Assembly (NCBI GenBank): GCA_008360975.2
Contig: VLJF02000046.1
Coordinates: 3,286,001 to 3,350,000, forward strand
Reading direction: 5' to 3'
Length of the DNA: 64,000 nucleotides
From: Lichenostomus cassidix
Lineage: Eukaryota > Chordata > Aves > Passeriformes > Meliphagidae
The position numbers and the translations under genes are program-made. A model generated the notes under the pieces. That model saw only the letters and a program-made list of their open reading frames with translations. It was not told the origin of the DNA and made no database searches. Below are positions 10,064 to 21,471 of the stretch, one piece after another. Every line of letters starts with the position of its first letter. Position 1 is the first letter of the stretch.

Positions 10064-11941
10064 GTTTTTTGACGCGGCAGGGCTCCATGCGGGCGCTTCA
10101 ATGGATGGGAACGTCATGGGCAGTGGAGTGGCAGGAGGATGAGAGGGCACGGACGCTGTTGGGACAGTCACCAGGGCTGGGTGGGATTGCCCTGCAGTAG
10201 AACTCAAAGCAGAGTGGTTAGGGTGTGGAGCAGGACAGTCCTTTGCCCAATGGCCGCGTTCCCCACAACGGTGACATATGATAGATGAAAGGGATTTTGG
10301 AGGTTGCTTGGGTTTAGGGTTATCGGGGACAGTGGACATATAGGATTTATAAGTAGGAGGATCAAGGGTAATATTTGAACAAGCATCAGTTAACAGGGAA
10401 ACAGTTAACTGGGTTTCAGGGGATAGGGAATTGATTCTTTGTTTACATTTTTGATTTGCATTGACAGTGGCAGCATTAATTATAATTTCTTCCTGATCGG
10501 CAACATTTTTAAATTGTCTTCTTACAGCAGCAGTTAATCGATCTATGAAATCTACAAACATTTCATCAGGTTTTTGCCTGATAAACATATAAGGAATCTG
10601 CGCTTCTGGTTTAGTTGGGATACTGTAAAATGCTTGTTTAGCTGTTGTGATGCTGCCTTCAAGAGCTTCCTTTGGGATGGCTATGACTTAGTCTTCAGGT
10701 TGGAACCATACTTCCTCTCCACAGAGACAATCTACAGTAAGATGCTGAAGGTCAGGATTGTCTCTGTAATTTCCAATTAAAATTTGCAATCTTTTTTTCC
10801 ATGCCGAAATAAATTGCTTTTGTTGACCTTCTGACAAAAGACACTCTATGATTTCTTTAATATCTGCCGGGCATTTAGCTTCTGATTTAAGAATTGATTG
10901 AAAAAGTGACTTAAAATACGTTGAATCTCTGCCATAATTTTTTGAGGCTTTACACAATTTTTCTTTCACAGCGAGGGAGATTGGTTGCCACACAATTGCT
11001 TTTGCTCTGCCACTGTCAGCACGGTGTGGTGCGGGGCTGGGTGTAGGAGGGAGGGAATGCTGCCTGCGCCGCGCTGGCGCGGCGAAAAGCAACAATTCGT
11101 CACCACTTCTGGGTTCGTCAGAGCGATGACCGGATGTTGACACTTGGGGGGGGGACCGTGGGAATCCCGACGCGGAAGTTTCCCACGGTCTGGTCCCTCC
11201 CATCGGTGACGACAACTGAGCTGGGAAGGTAACAACAGGGAGGGGCAGGTCGGGAGGAGGGGACACGTCAAGGGAAGTGACAGGCAGGGAGGCAGGGGGT
11301 GGGCTCGAACGATGACAGAGGGGGATGGTCCGCGCTTTCCCGCCTCTGCCCGAAAAAGCCCGCGAAACTTCGGAGGAAAGCAGCTCTCTGCCTGAGCTGT
11401 CGGCGCCATTTTCAGCAGTATAACTCAATAGGGAAGTCTGAAGGTTTGAACACGAGGGACGAGGGTCAGGGGAAGGGGCTCTCTCAGGCTGGCCAAGCCT
11501 TTGAGAGCTAGGGGTAGGGAGAACCAGTGGGGCGTCCCGGGGATGGAGACTCCCGGGCACGCTGGGGCGGGTTACGCCACGCTGGTGCTCTCTGTAGGGG
11601 CTGCCAGGGGTCTGGGAAGAGGGAGAAGGGCGAATATTAGGGACAGAAGGGGAAACGGATTTATAAACACATTTAAAAACCTGGGAGTGTAGGGAGAAAA
11701 CCCTGCTGGCCACGCGATCCCCTGATCTGCCGGCAGCCAACAGCTCCCTCCCCACCTGGTCCCAAAAATCCAAACTGAAAGCCAAATCGGAGGAGTCCGG
11801 GCAGCTGTGGACTGCCACCCAGCGCACCAACCGCCGCAATTCTCGGGGGGAAAACAAAATTTTATTTGAAATTAAAAGCCGGGTTAACTCAAAATGAATC
11901 TCCTTCTCCACCGCGGCACACTTTGAACTGCGGCAACCCAT
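10061..11941 (-). pseudogene. Class II ERV gag (one premature stop)
   Basis: Gag polyprotein: matrix, a long proline/serine-rich middle, capsid and nucleocapsid. It starts MGCRSSK, with Gly2 available for myristoylation and membrane targeting. The capsid N-terminal part includes AIVWQPIS; a major-homology-region-like stretch follows the FIRQKPDEMFVDF segment (from about 10588). Nucleocapsid has a single CCHC knuckle, CHRCGERGHWAKDC; class II Gag usually has two, and no second was seen. A TAA at 10688-10690 interrupts the frame in capsid; the same frame reopens immediately after it and runs to 10061. Product would be truncated after 417 residues. Confidence 0.92.
10064..10070 (-). promoter_or_regulatory. 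Gag-pro -1 ribosomal frameshift site AAAAAAC
   Basis: In the gag frame the minus strand reads TCA AAA AAC TGA, giving the canonical A AAA AAC heptamer with the gag stop (10061-10063) directly after it. Ten bases further is a hairpin: GCGCGA, loop GGAGGTG, then TCGCGC (about 10035-10053). This matches the slippery site plus 3' stem arrangement of betaretroviruses. Confidence 0.88.
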
Positions 11942-12331
11942 TCCAAAAGCACACGCAGCAGAAGCTTCCGAGCGAGCCGAGTAAAAGGTTTTAAAATTAA
12001 CAAAACAGAACGGCTAGGGACTGACTGTCTCCCCAGTGCCCCTTTGGCGGCTGGGGAACGTCTAGGGGTCCCGGGAGATCACAAGAAGCCACCCTCCTTT
12101 CCCAAAAACTCCCCGCCGACTTACCTAGACTCGGAGGTTTGCCGCTGACACTCTCCGAAGTCCCGTCCCTGGAAAGAAAACCTCGGCTCTGCAAGGACCG
12201 GCGACAGCTGGCTGGCTCCTGTTCCACCAGGAACGAGCTGTGATCCCGCGGAGCTCCGCACCCCCTGGTACGAGCTTCACAGCGGATATTTGTAAGTCCT
12301 GTGTCCGTTGTTCCTCGCAGTCTTCAACCCT
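11942..12331 (-). other. 5' leader of class II provirus
   Basis: About 390 bases between the primer site and the gag start, where packaging and splice-donor signals would normally lie. No donor was assigned. Short open frames here are not supported. Confidence 0.6.
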
Positions 12332-12349
12332 TCCTCACACGCGGCACCA
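12332..12349 (-). other. Primer-binding site of class II provirus
   Basis: Two bases after the 5' LTR the minus strand reads TGGTGCCGCGTGTGAGGA. Position and initial TGG fit a tRNA primer site. From memory it matches the 3' end of an elongator tRNA-Met with about one mismatch; the tRNA identity is tentative. Confidence 0.7.
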
Positions 12350-12351
12350 TC

Positions 12352-12899
12352 TGTGGGAGTCCCGTCCGTGGGTGCCCAAACCACCCCGGAGTTCGGGGAA
12401 GGGAGAGACTGCGGGAGAGGGCGGGGCCCCGAGGGAACGCAGGTGCTGTCTGCAGGTCGGCGAAGCAAAACAGGAGATGCAGTCCAGATTGTCGGTGCTC
12501 CAAGAAGGGTTTATTAGGGTAAGGGGTGAGGGGAGTTGGAGGGGTCTCGGGGCATCGACAAAATGGCCCCGAGCCCTCTTGTACAGTAACTTTTATAGGG
12601 GGAGGGGAAAGGGAAGGAGGAGATTTGGGGAACAAATGGGGAAAGGGGGATTTCTGAGCAACAAATCATATAACCAAACAAATAACTGCTTAAATATGAA
12701 CAAAGAAGAACATTCTTGAATCATAACCATATAAGGAACCAGGGGAGGGGGAGAGAAGTGGCTGTCACCTTGTCAAGCCTGGGTGCCTTCCAATTGGCCT
12801 GGAGAGCAGGGGGTCCTGGGAGTGTACCAAGCCCAGGATCCATCCCCATCTCTCTCCCAGGGGCTTGGGGCACCCAGGTGAGCCATGAACACTGCAGCA
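12352..12899 (-). mobile_element. 5' LTR of class II provirus
   Basis: 548 bp copy of the 6039-6586 LTR with two substitutions. TATAAAA at 12591-12597 and AATAAA at 12510-12515 on the minus strand. It would act as the promoter for leftward transcription of the provirus. Confidence 0.95.
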
Positions 12900-13122
12900 A
12901 GGGGCTGCGTCTGAGGAAAAGGACTTTTTAATCAGGTTGAATAACTCCTTTTCACCTTGGTTTTCCCCTTCCCCTGTGCTTTGCAGGGCACTCTGTGTGG
13001 TTTTGTTAAATAAATAGTTTTTTTCTTCACTTCCATCTAAGAGGTTCTGTTGTGGATGGGGGAGGGGGTGTCAGGGCCCTTCACTCTCGGAGGAGAGAGA
13101 GTTTTATCATTAATCCAGGACA

Positions 13123-15054
13123 GGCATGTACAGAGTGTTTCCTGCTGGTGGACACATCCCATGCCCAGCACTGGGCTGTGCCAGCCCTGCTCTCTGCAGG
13201 ACTCATGGACTGGAAAGGTTGTCTGCAGCAAACACTGCACCATGGCGAGGGGAGTTCTGTCATCTACAGTCACCATTTCCTTCTTGTTCTGACACTTCTG
13301 ACACTTTTGGTAGCTCAAACATACTACACCAGTTCTTCTGTGCTCATTCCCCAGTGCTGGAACCTTCCTGCAGTGACACCATGACACTCCTGCTCTTTGC
13401 TTTCCAAACCTGCTTTTTAGATTCAGTCTTCCTCTCTCGTGTTCACAGGAGCATCCTGTGTGTGCTGCAGAGCTGCCATCCTGGGGCAGCTCCTGCCCAG
13501 CCTGGCCAGGCACAAGGTCTCTTCTCCTGCTCCTCTCACCTCACCAGTGCCTCTGTTTCCTGCAGCATCCTCAGCCTTGCCCAGCACAGCACTCGTTAGA
13601 CACTTTGACACAGCCCTTTCCTCCATCATGCTCAACCCCCTCAGCTGCAGCCTGGTGGGCAGAAACATCCAGGGCAGGGAGGCTCCAGGGAAAATGCTCA
13701 GGGCAGCCCTGGACTGCACAGAGAGACCATTGGACTGGGGATCTGTGGGGAGAAATCACAGCTGCCTCCCTTCTGAACTGCCCCAAGGACCTGGACAGGG
13801 CTGTGCTGTGCTCTGGGCACTGACCTGGGACTGTGGGATATGGAAAAGGCCTTTGGTGTCAGGGTTGTTGAGAAGGCTTGGCAGGGTCTTTGTGAGACCT
13901 CTCCCAAACACCTTGGAAAGGCCAGAGCCATCCCAGAGGGTCCCAGGCACTTGGGAAGGGCAGACATGGAACCAATCTGCAAACAGGGCAGGAAGGGCAT
14001 TGGGAGAGTCACAGACTGGTCAGGCTCAGCAGGGAAGGGGATGTGGCAAATCCTCCTGCAGCCATTCCAGGCACTGAAGGACAAGGCAGGGATTGCAGAA
14101 CCCCTGTGGGAGGGCAAAGAAGGGGATGTTGTGTGCCCAGACTTCAGCCAGGCCTGTGACATGGTCTGCTGTGGTCTCCTCAGAGCCAGATGGGTGAGAG
14201 CTGCACTGAAGGAGTGGAGCATGGGGTGGGTGGGAGTTTGTCTGAACAATGAGGGTCAAATGTCATCCATAGTACAGAATCCTCTTGGCAGCCACTCCCT
14301 GGTGACATCCCTCAGTGACCAGACCTTGACCACCCCTGTGGAACATTTTTATTGTATTTACAGTGGATGAAATGCACTTCCAACTCCTTTGTGAATGCTG
14401 CCAAGTTGCAAGGAGTCTGTGACCAAACTCATCTATTTAATGGCAACTGCAAAACATAATTGGGCAAAGATGAGTGAGTTGGATAAATTTGTCTTGCTAT
14501 CAGGTGCCAACCAAGCCACAAGAAAATGGAGAAAACACATGCATCAGAAGAAAGGCAGTTCAATAGGGGAAAAAACCAAACCCAACCATTAAAAAACCTA
14601 ACCAAATTAAAAAAAAAAAAAAAAAAAAAAACAAACCAAAACCAAACCCACCCCAAATAACAAAAAACCAAACCGAAACAAAAAAAAACCCAAAAACCCA
14701 AATTCAAAACCAAAACAACAACACAAACCAACCAACCACAAAAAGCAAAGGCCACAAACAGAAGAAAAGCAAATCCATGGAAAATCTCTTATCAGCAGAA
14801 AATGTTTAACACCTTATGGCAGGAGAGGATTCTGTATGTGTAGGTGCTCTTTTGATTGTCTTAAAAAAGAAAGTTAATCCCCTCCACCCCCTGCTTCTCT
14901 CAGTTTATTGCTGATCATGGTGTGACATGGAATGAAACATCCCTTGGGTCAGTCCAGCCAAGCAGTCCCATCCTTGTTCCCTCAGGAACACTTGCTCACC
15001 CCATACCCAATGGTTGGGGGAGTTGCAGGCACACCTCATGCAAGGCAAGCACTG
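13123..15054. other. Old repeat-derived DNA of duplication copy 1, no gene
   Basis: Matches 28737-30641 base for base with roughly 5% difference by eye. A long frame (13439-14077 here, 29054-29986 in copy 2) is not conserved in length and looks non-coding. In the 14100-14300 stretch the translation CPDFSQACDMV...W resembles the DFSKAFDTV region of CR1 reverse transcriptase, so a decayed LINE is possible. An A-rich CCAAA tract fills 14578-14760. Nothing else recognised. Confidence 0.5.
14578..14760. repeat. A-rich AACCAAA low-complexity tract
   Basis: A-runs and AACCAAACC variants with almost no G. It is shorter in copy 2 (about 30205-30360), the usual length instability of simple repeats. 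Confidence 0.85.
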
Positions 15055-16327
15055 TGACAAGGACAGCAGAACAGAACAACATTTACTCTTATCAAGGAGA
15101 GTAGAACAGAACAGCAAAGCCTTGGAGAAATAGATGAAGGATGTAACTTAAACAAACAGAAGTCATTCACAATGCAAGCAGCGTGCCAGCTTGTGGAGGT
15201 GCGGCGGCCCAATGCTGCGGATGCCGAGTTCCCAAGGCCGGCGGTCAACGTAGTCCACAAGGACGCCGCCGAGGATGCCATCACCTGGGACTCGGAGGAG
15301 GCCGGGCTGTAAGCCGCTCTCTCCCTCCCCTGGAAAGTTTGTCTTAAGTTCATTGGGTTAAAGTTTTGCTTCCCCGCCCCTGTCACCGCCCCTGTTGCCT
15401 CCCCTCGCTAGAATTTTCTGTTGCCGGGCTTCCCCTATTGGTTCTCTGTAGACCACTCCCCAGTTGCTGTTGATTTGCTCCCCCGCCTGCCCATCATACT
15501 GTACCGGAGCCCTGTTGGCTCCGCCCCTGCCGTCCCACCCTGAGAAACCCCATTGTGCCCCTTAAAACCTTCGCCCCTTTGTTCTCAGGGAGCGTGGCCG
15601 CAGCACGAGACCCGCAGTGCTCTGCACCCGGCATCTCGGCAGTCCGCCCATGTTGGAGCATTCCAGCGCGCCTCCCCGCTGCTTCCCCTAAATAAACTGC
15701 GCCCTGGAACCTCCCGCCGCTTGGACTCTCTTTGTCTCGGGGGGCGATCCGCGACTCCACCGCATCCCTGTCCGGCAGGCGCCTGCTTCTGCCGCGGGGT
15801 TCCTGCCGCCCATCGGGCGACCCTGGGTCCCTGAAGCCGACTGCCGCTGCTACCGGAGCAGAGAAGGATAGCGGGGGGGGCAGAAAGCCCGTGCCCCGGC
15901 GCAGCCACTGAGCTAGCCGAAGCCCAGCCAGCCCGTGCGGGGCTAGGCACCGGACTGACGGACCGGACCCCACGCGCCCCCGTACCACTGCACCAGCTCA
16001 GCTCTGCAAGGCTGACAAAGCAGGAATTATTGAGAACAATGATATTGTACTTACTCAAAAGCGGGGGTTGAGGAATGGCCACCTAAAAAGGATACTAGAT
16101 GTTCAAGACAGACCCCAAAGAAGCATAAAAGGACTTGTAATAAGGGGTGCAACTATGTCAAATAAAGGAAGTGGGAGAGCTAATCAATATGTAATCTGTG
16201 TGTGTGATCAGTGCACTTGAATGGAGGAAGGATCGCCCAAGTGACTCCGATGCGGTAATGAAGAATACCTGCTTTCAAATAACTCAAAACTGTATTAAAA
16301 GTTTCTATCTGGCAGATTTCAGTATCA
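15055..16327 (+). mobile_element. Gammaretrovirus-like LTR, copy 1, split by a solo LTR
   Basis: LTR from TGACAAGGACAG to CAGTATCA. Without the nested 15192-15992 element and one target repeat it is about 466 bp and matches 30642-31109 and, reversed, 42831-43312. At 42.8 kb the same LTR follows a polypurine tract and integrase fragment of a class I provirus, which fixes its family and orientation. The poly(A) signal AATAAA is seen in the two other copies; here it is mutated (about 16258). The satellite at 16328 starts directly at its 3' edge. Confidence 0.8.
15192..15992 (+). mobile_element. Solo LTR inserted in older LTR (6-bp target duplication)
   Basis: 801 bp, TGTGGAGGTG...TACCACTGCA, flanked by CCAGCT at 15186-15191 and 15993-15998. 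Copy 2 has the uninterrupted site with a single CCAGCT near 30774-30779. The 6-bp duplication fits a class II ERV. AATAAA on the plus strand near 15689-15694 supports plus orientation. Its first 120 bases hold an open acidic frame ending at TAA near 15310, possibly the tail of a retroviral gene overlapping U3. GC-rich, unlike its surroundings. Confidence 0.88.
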
Positions 16328-18540
16328 ATGGTGTCCTTGACTCTATTTTGCCCCACAGTTTCACAATGGCTCCTTGGTTTCATGAGGCCCTGCTGTGTAA
16401 GAATGGACCCTTGGTTTCATGAGGTTCCGTACTTGTCAAAATGGCCTCCTTGATTCTGCATGGTCACAATGCTCTCCTTGGTTCCTCAAGGCCTTGGTGT
16501 GTCACAATAGCCCCTTGGTTCCATGAACATCCATAGTGTCACCATGGTCTCTTGGATCTGCAGTATTGCCAGGGACAACTGGTTACAAGCAGCCCCTCGG
16601 TGTCACAATGGCCCCTTCGTTCCATGAAGTTCCATGAGGTTCCGTGAGGTTCCATGAGGCCTTCCTGTACAGCAATGTCCCCTTGTTTCCATGAGGGTCT
16701 GCACCATCAACAATGGTCTCCTTCTGTAGTGTCTAAAAGGCCCCTTGGTTCCATAAAGTTCCTCAGTGTCACAGTGATCTCCTTGGATCCACGAGGCTCT
16801 GCAGGGTCATAGTGCCCCATGGTTTCCATGAAGTTCTGTACTATCAACAAAGTTCTTTGTTCCATTGAGGCACCACAGTGTCACAATGGCTTCTTGGTTC
16901 CATGAGCTTCTGTAGTGTCCCCATGGTCTCCTTAATTCCACGTGGCCTTGTTCTGTCACAGTGGTCCCTTAAATCCATGAGGTTCGGTAGAGTCACCATG
17001 ATCTCCTTGCATCTGCATTGTCACTATGGACCATTGGTTCCATGTGGCCCTCCTGTGTCACAGTGGCTTCTTGAAGCCCCACTGTATAACAATGGACCCT
17101 TGATTCCATGAGGTTCTGTAGTGTCAAAATGGTCTCCTTGGTTCTGGACTGTAACAATGGACCCTTGGTTCCATGAGGTTCCATTATGTCACCATGGTCT
17201 CCTTGTTTCACAAAGGCCTTCCTGTGTCACAATGGACACATGCTTCCTTGAGTTTCCGTAGTGTCACCGTGGTGTCCTTGGATCTGCATTGTCACAATGG
17301 ACAATTGGTTCCATGGGACCCCACTGTGTCACAATAAACCCTTAGTGCCATGAGGTTCTGCAGTGTCCCGACAGTCTCCTTGGTTCAACGAGGGCTTGGA
17401 GTGTCTCAACAGCCCCTTGGTTCCATGAGCTTCCATGGTGTCCACAATGGTCTCCTTGTTTCATCAGTGTCATAATGAACCCTTGGTTCCATGAGCTTCC
17501 TAAGTGTCACTGGTCTCCTTGGTTCCATGTGACCCCATTCTGTCACAATGGCCCTTTGGTTCCATGAGTTTCTGTATTGTCAATGATGTTTCCTTTGTTC
17601 CAATAAGGCTCTGCTATGTCACAATGGACCCTGGGTTCTGTGAAGTTCTTCACTGTCAGAATGGCCCCTTGGATCCACGACGTTCCACAGTATCACCATG
17701 GTGTCCTTGGATCCACACTGTCAGACAATTTGTTCCATGCAGCCCCCATGGGTCACAATAGCCCCTTGGTTCCATAGGTTTTGTAGTGTAACAATGGATG
17801 CCTTGGTTCTGTGAGTTACACTATTGTTAGCAGTGGTTTCTTTGGTTCCAACAAGGCCCCACTGTGTCTCAATGCACCCTTTGTTCCATAAGGATCTGCA
17901 GTATCACAATGGCTCCTTGGTTCCTCTAGGCCCTGCTGTGTCACAATGGACCCTCTACTCCATGAGGCCCTACAGAGTCACCATGGACCCTTAGGTCCAT
18001 GAGGTTCCATTGTGTCACAATAAACTTTTTGTTCCATGAGCTTTCATATTGTCAACAAAGGTATTCTTGGTTCTGAAATATCCCTCGGTTCTGAAATGGT
18101 CCCTCGGTTCCATGAGGTTCCCTAGTGTTCCAGTGGTTACCATGGTTACATGAGTTTTCGTAGTGTTCACAATGATCTCCATGGTTCTGTTAGGCCCTGC
18201 TTTGTCACAATGGTCTCCTTGGTTCCATGAGGCCCTGCTGTGTCACAATGAATGTCTGGTTCCATGAGGGTCCATAGTGTCACCATGGTATTCTTGAATC
18301 CACTGTGTAACAATGGACCATTGGCTCCGTGTGACCTCACTGTGTCACAATGGTCATCTTGATTCCATGATTCCCCAGAGTGCCACAATGGAGCCTTGTT
18401 CCATGAGGTTCTGTACTATCAAAATTGTCTCCTTGATTCCATGAGCCCCCACTGTGTCACAATGGCCCCTTGGTTCCATGAGGCCACTCAGTGTCAAAAA
18501 TATCTCCTTGATTCCATGAGGAACACAAAAGTTTTGCACA
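16328..18540. repeat. 36-38 bp TGTCACAATGG minisatellite, copy 1
   Basis: Tandem array of units close to CCTGCTGTGTCACAATGGACCCTTGGTTCCATGAGG with substitutions and partial units. It starts at the edge of the gammaretroviral LTR and ends with AGGAACACAAAAGTTTTGCACAAACATTGAG. The array recurs at 31110-33210, 42430-42830 (reverse), 45280-45735 and 53755-55900. Open frames within it are artefacts. Confidence 0.92.
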
Positions 18541-18555
18541 AACATTGAGCAACAC

Positions 18556-19188
18556 TGTTGCGGTTTTGAGGATGTTGCAGCAGACTTTACCCTAGAGCTT
18601 CTCTACCCAGCCCGGTTCAGCGCCTCAGTGCTCCAAACCCTCTGTCCCAGGGCTGGACACTGCGCTCTCACCGGCCGGGGAGCCATAAGGCTAGCTCTGG
18701 TTCATCTGCTTCCACAACCGGCGGTGATAAAGGAGGCGAGGAGGGTCTATGCGTTGTGTCCATGGAAGATGTTTATTCGCATGGTGCAGCAGAGGCCAAC
18801 GACCTCCCCGAGGCAGAGATGCCTCGAGGGCGAAGGCCTCACATGCACAGCCACATGTGGAGCATAAACACACGTGGAGCATAGACAGCAAGATGGCGGA
18901 GGGTAAGGGGTTTTATAGGGCAACAGAGAGGGGCAGGGACAACACACAGGCCCAGTGACCTCTGGGTACAGGGGAGGTACACAGGCGGAGTTAGGAGTAC
19001 AGGAACCAATAGGGGAAACCCGAGGGAGTGGCCAGGGCCACGTGGGGTTAGGGTACAGGAACCAATAGGGAGAACTGGGGGCGTGGCTAGGACTATGTGC
19101 AGTAGGGAAGGCAGGACAATAGGTGACAAGTACAGTCGTTAAGAAAGGGGTGTGGGGAACTTGCAGCTATTATCACAATAATAATGCA
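18556..19188 (-). mobile_element. LTR of unassigned ERV, minus strand
   Basis: Read on the minus strand it runs from TGCATTATTATTG to CCGCAACA. TATAAAA is at 18911-18917 and AATAAA at 18772-18777, correctly ordered. Homology between the two large duplication copies stops at exactly 18555/18556. No target duplication was found, so the right boundary is approximate. Confidence 0.65.
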
Positions 19189-19394
19189 TGTCCTTGATGT
19201 CCTGGTCAAACAGCCATGGCCCCCTTGTCCCCATGTCAGGCTCTGGGGTCGATCCTGTGGAACATCCTTTGGGAAAGGTTGTGACTCCAGGTGGCCTGGG
19301 GGGACCCCAAGGGACAGGAGACCCCACTCTGCATGAATAGCATTGGGCTTCTCAGGAGGAAACTGTGAGGGGGGCCTGGGGTGAAGTGACCAAG
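19189..19394. other. Unassigned spacer
   Basis: Short stretch between the LTR and the minisatellite. No coding or repeat signature recognised. Confidence 0.4.
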
Positions 19395-19790
19395 TCAGTG
19401 ACCTCACAGAGCCACCCTGTGATGTCACACAGCCCCCTGTGATGTCACAGCCTGCTCTGTCATGCCACAGCCCAGTCTCTATGTCACACAGCTTGTCTCT
19501 GATGTCACAACCCACTCTGTGATGCCACACAGCCACCCTGTGATGTTGCTGCTGGCTCTGTGATGTCATCAAGCTGCTCTGTGATGTCACACATCTGCTC
19601 TGTGATGTCACATCATGATGTGTGATGTCACAGAGATGGTCCATGATGTCATAGCTGCTCGATGACCTCACACAACCCACTGTGTGATGTCATAGTCCCC
19701 TCTGTGACCCCACACAACCCATTCAGTGATGTCACACAGCCCCCCCATGATATCAGAGCCACTCTGTGACCTCAAAGCTCCTCTCTGGAA
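19395..19790. repeat. TGTGATGTCACA minisatellite
   Basis: Repeats of about 20-24 bp around CTCTGTGATGTCACACAGCC. Each unit holds the near-palindrome TGATGTCA, one base from a CRE (TGACGTCA). The motif is internal to the tandem unit, so regulatory meaning is not implied. Confidence 0.85.
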
Positions 19791-21471
19791 TGTCCCCTAG
19801 TGTCTCCTTTGGGACAGAGGCACAGGTGGCCTCCAGGCACATTTGGGCCCCTCTGCCTGCAGCCGCCAGTGCCCAGAGGTGCTCAGCAGCTCCCACAGGC
19901 TGCAGAACCTCCATGCCACCCCTGACAGCCACAAGTGTCTGTCCTCATCCCAGCAAACCTGGCACCACTTGCAATGCTGGCCAGAGCATAGTTGTGGAGT
20001 GACTACCAGGCTCAGCAGGGCAGGAACCCCTGGGAGCCCCCAAACCCCTCCTGCCCCATGGGTGACTGCAGGAGCTCCAGGGCTGTGCCTGTCCCCATGG
20101 CACTGTCACAAGGCTTGGCAGGTTTTCCCATCTCCTGCTGTGCCAGGACACCTGAGGCACCCCAAGACCTCTGGCCTGTGCTGGTATCCTCTTCATGCCT
20201 CAGTGCCCATGTGAGTCACATCCTGCTCTGGGCTCTGTTTTCCTGCTGCTTCCCTGGCTCTGTCCCTGGGGCATGTCCCCCCCAGGGGACACAGTGACCC
20301 CATCTGGGCATCCTGGGGTGCCCTGTGCCCACTGTGGGATGGCCACAAGCAGCTCCAGGTGAGCCAGGTAAGAGGATCCACATCCCCCAGGCACTGGTGG
20401 GTGCTGGAGGACCTCGTGCCCAAAGCAAGGACCCTGAGCCATTGTTGGGATTCAGAGCTCACAGCCAGGACCCCCTGTTGAGAACAAGCACAGAACCCCA
20501 AGCCCAGAACCAGGACCCCCAGGGAACAGATGCTGCAGAGGGTGTTGGATCAAGTTCTTGTGACCCCAGAATATTGGGATTAGTGCAGCTGTAGCTCTGC
20601 CCAAGAGAGCTCTTCATCCACTTTCTCTCTTTTCCTCCCTCTGGCCATGCAGGGAGCTCATGACTTCAGTGTGTGACTCGTGTGGGCAAAGAGCAAATCT
20701 GGACAGAACTGGGGCAGGGAGGGTTTGGGGCATCTTGGGATCTGTGCTGGGCACAGAACGTGTTTTCCATTGGTCTGAGACTGTCTGCCATGAACAGTGA
20801 ACTTTATATCCAGTGGGTGAATGACTTCTGCTATTTATGGAGTTTTGCCTTCCTTTGGGGTTTTGAGGGTTTTTTTGGTTATTTTTCTGACCAGAAATGA
20901 ACATCCCTCTGTGTCTCAGGCAGCTCCTTCTCCAAGGAAAGCAGCTGGGAGTTTGTGCCAAGGAGCTGAAAGCTGCAGGTGCAGCCTGGAGTGGAGGAAG
21001 CTGAGATTTGCACAAGGCTGCTCTGAGTCCCAGGGCTTGGATGAGGGAAATGGTGGGGTGGGGGTTAAGGACAGAGTCTGATTGATTGTCAGCCATAAAG
21101 GGTCTTGATGTTCATATTTATTCAGACTGCATTAGGAGATGCTGGGGATCAATATCATATGGATATTGCTGATAACAATGTATGAACAGGAAAAGGGAAC
21201 TAAACAGGACCAAGAGTCTGTCTTCATTGTTTTTAAAAATAGGGTATTTCCTTTGAACACACTTCTGGAGTTGGTCTAATTAACCACAAAACAATTGAAG
21301 ACATAAATGATTCCCAGAGGATTGTCTTATGAGGATGTTTTCAAATGTTAAGGAGCCTGAGCTGAAGAGCTGAAGACAGAACAAATCTCTGGAGTAGTAA
21401 AATTCATCAGGGAACCTCCAAGTTGCTGAGGATCCATCCTCATCAGAGCAGGAATGAACAGCAATGGGCAC
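19791..21471. other. Unassigned GC-rich to AT-rich DNA, no gene recognised
   Basis: 19791-20600 is C/G-rich with several short open frames on both strands but no domain or codon pattern. 20600-21471 is mixed, with no recognised repeat. It ends at an assembly gap. Confidence 0.4.

Larger units (their letters stand above)
6039..12899 (-). mobile_element. Env-less class II (betaretrovirus-like) endogenous provirus
   Basis: A structurally complete provirus on the minus strand: 5' LTR (12352-12899), primer-binding site, leader, gag, pro, pol, polypurine tract and 3' LTR (6039-6586). The target duplication is AGGGGC at 6033-6038 and 12900-12905, and the empty site is visible in the duplicate locus near 28500-28520. 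The LTRs are both 548 bp and differ at two positions (6118-6131 region G/A and 6451-6460 region T/C), so the insertion is young. There is no env: only about 150 bp separate the integrase stop from the 3' LTR. No dUTPase domain is recognisable before the protease. Gag carries one stop; pol carries one frameshift and one stop. Confidence 0.95.
5683..13122 (+). mobile_element. ERVL-like 3' LTR, copy 1, split by a nested provirus
   Basis: LTR with inverted termini TGTCCTGG...CCAGGACA. The segments 5683-6038 and 12900-13122 together match the uninterrupted 599-bp LTR at 28138-28736. Between them sits the class II provirus, flanked by the duplicated hexamer AGGGGC (6033-6038 and 12900-12905). The poly(A) signal AATAAA is at 13009-13014. 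An A-run (about 5740) and a T-rich tract (about 5900-5940) are internal simple repeats. Confidence 0.9.

Noticed and set aside
1604..13122. One clean ERVL insertion from 1604 to 13122 with target duplication
   Set aside because: Flanking bases do not match on the two sides in either copy, and the end LTRs are not homologous.
19395..19790. Cluster of CRE-like TGATGTCA sites as an enhancer
   Set aside because: The motif is part of a tandem unit and differs from the CRE by one base; no independent support.
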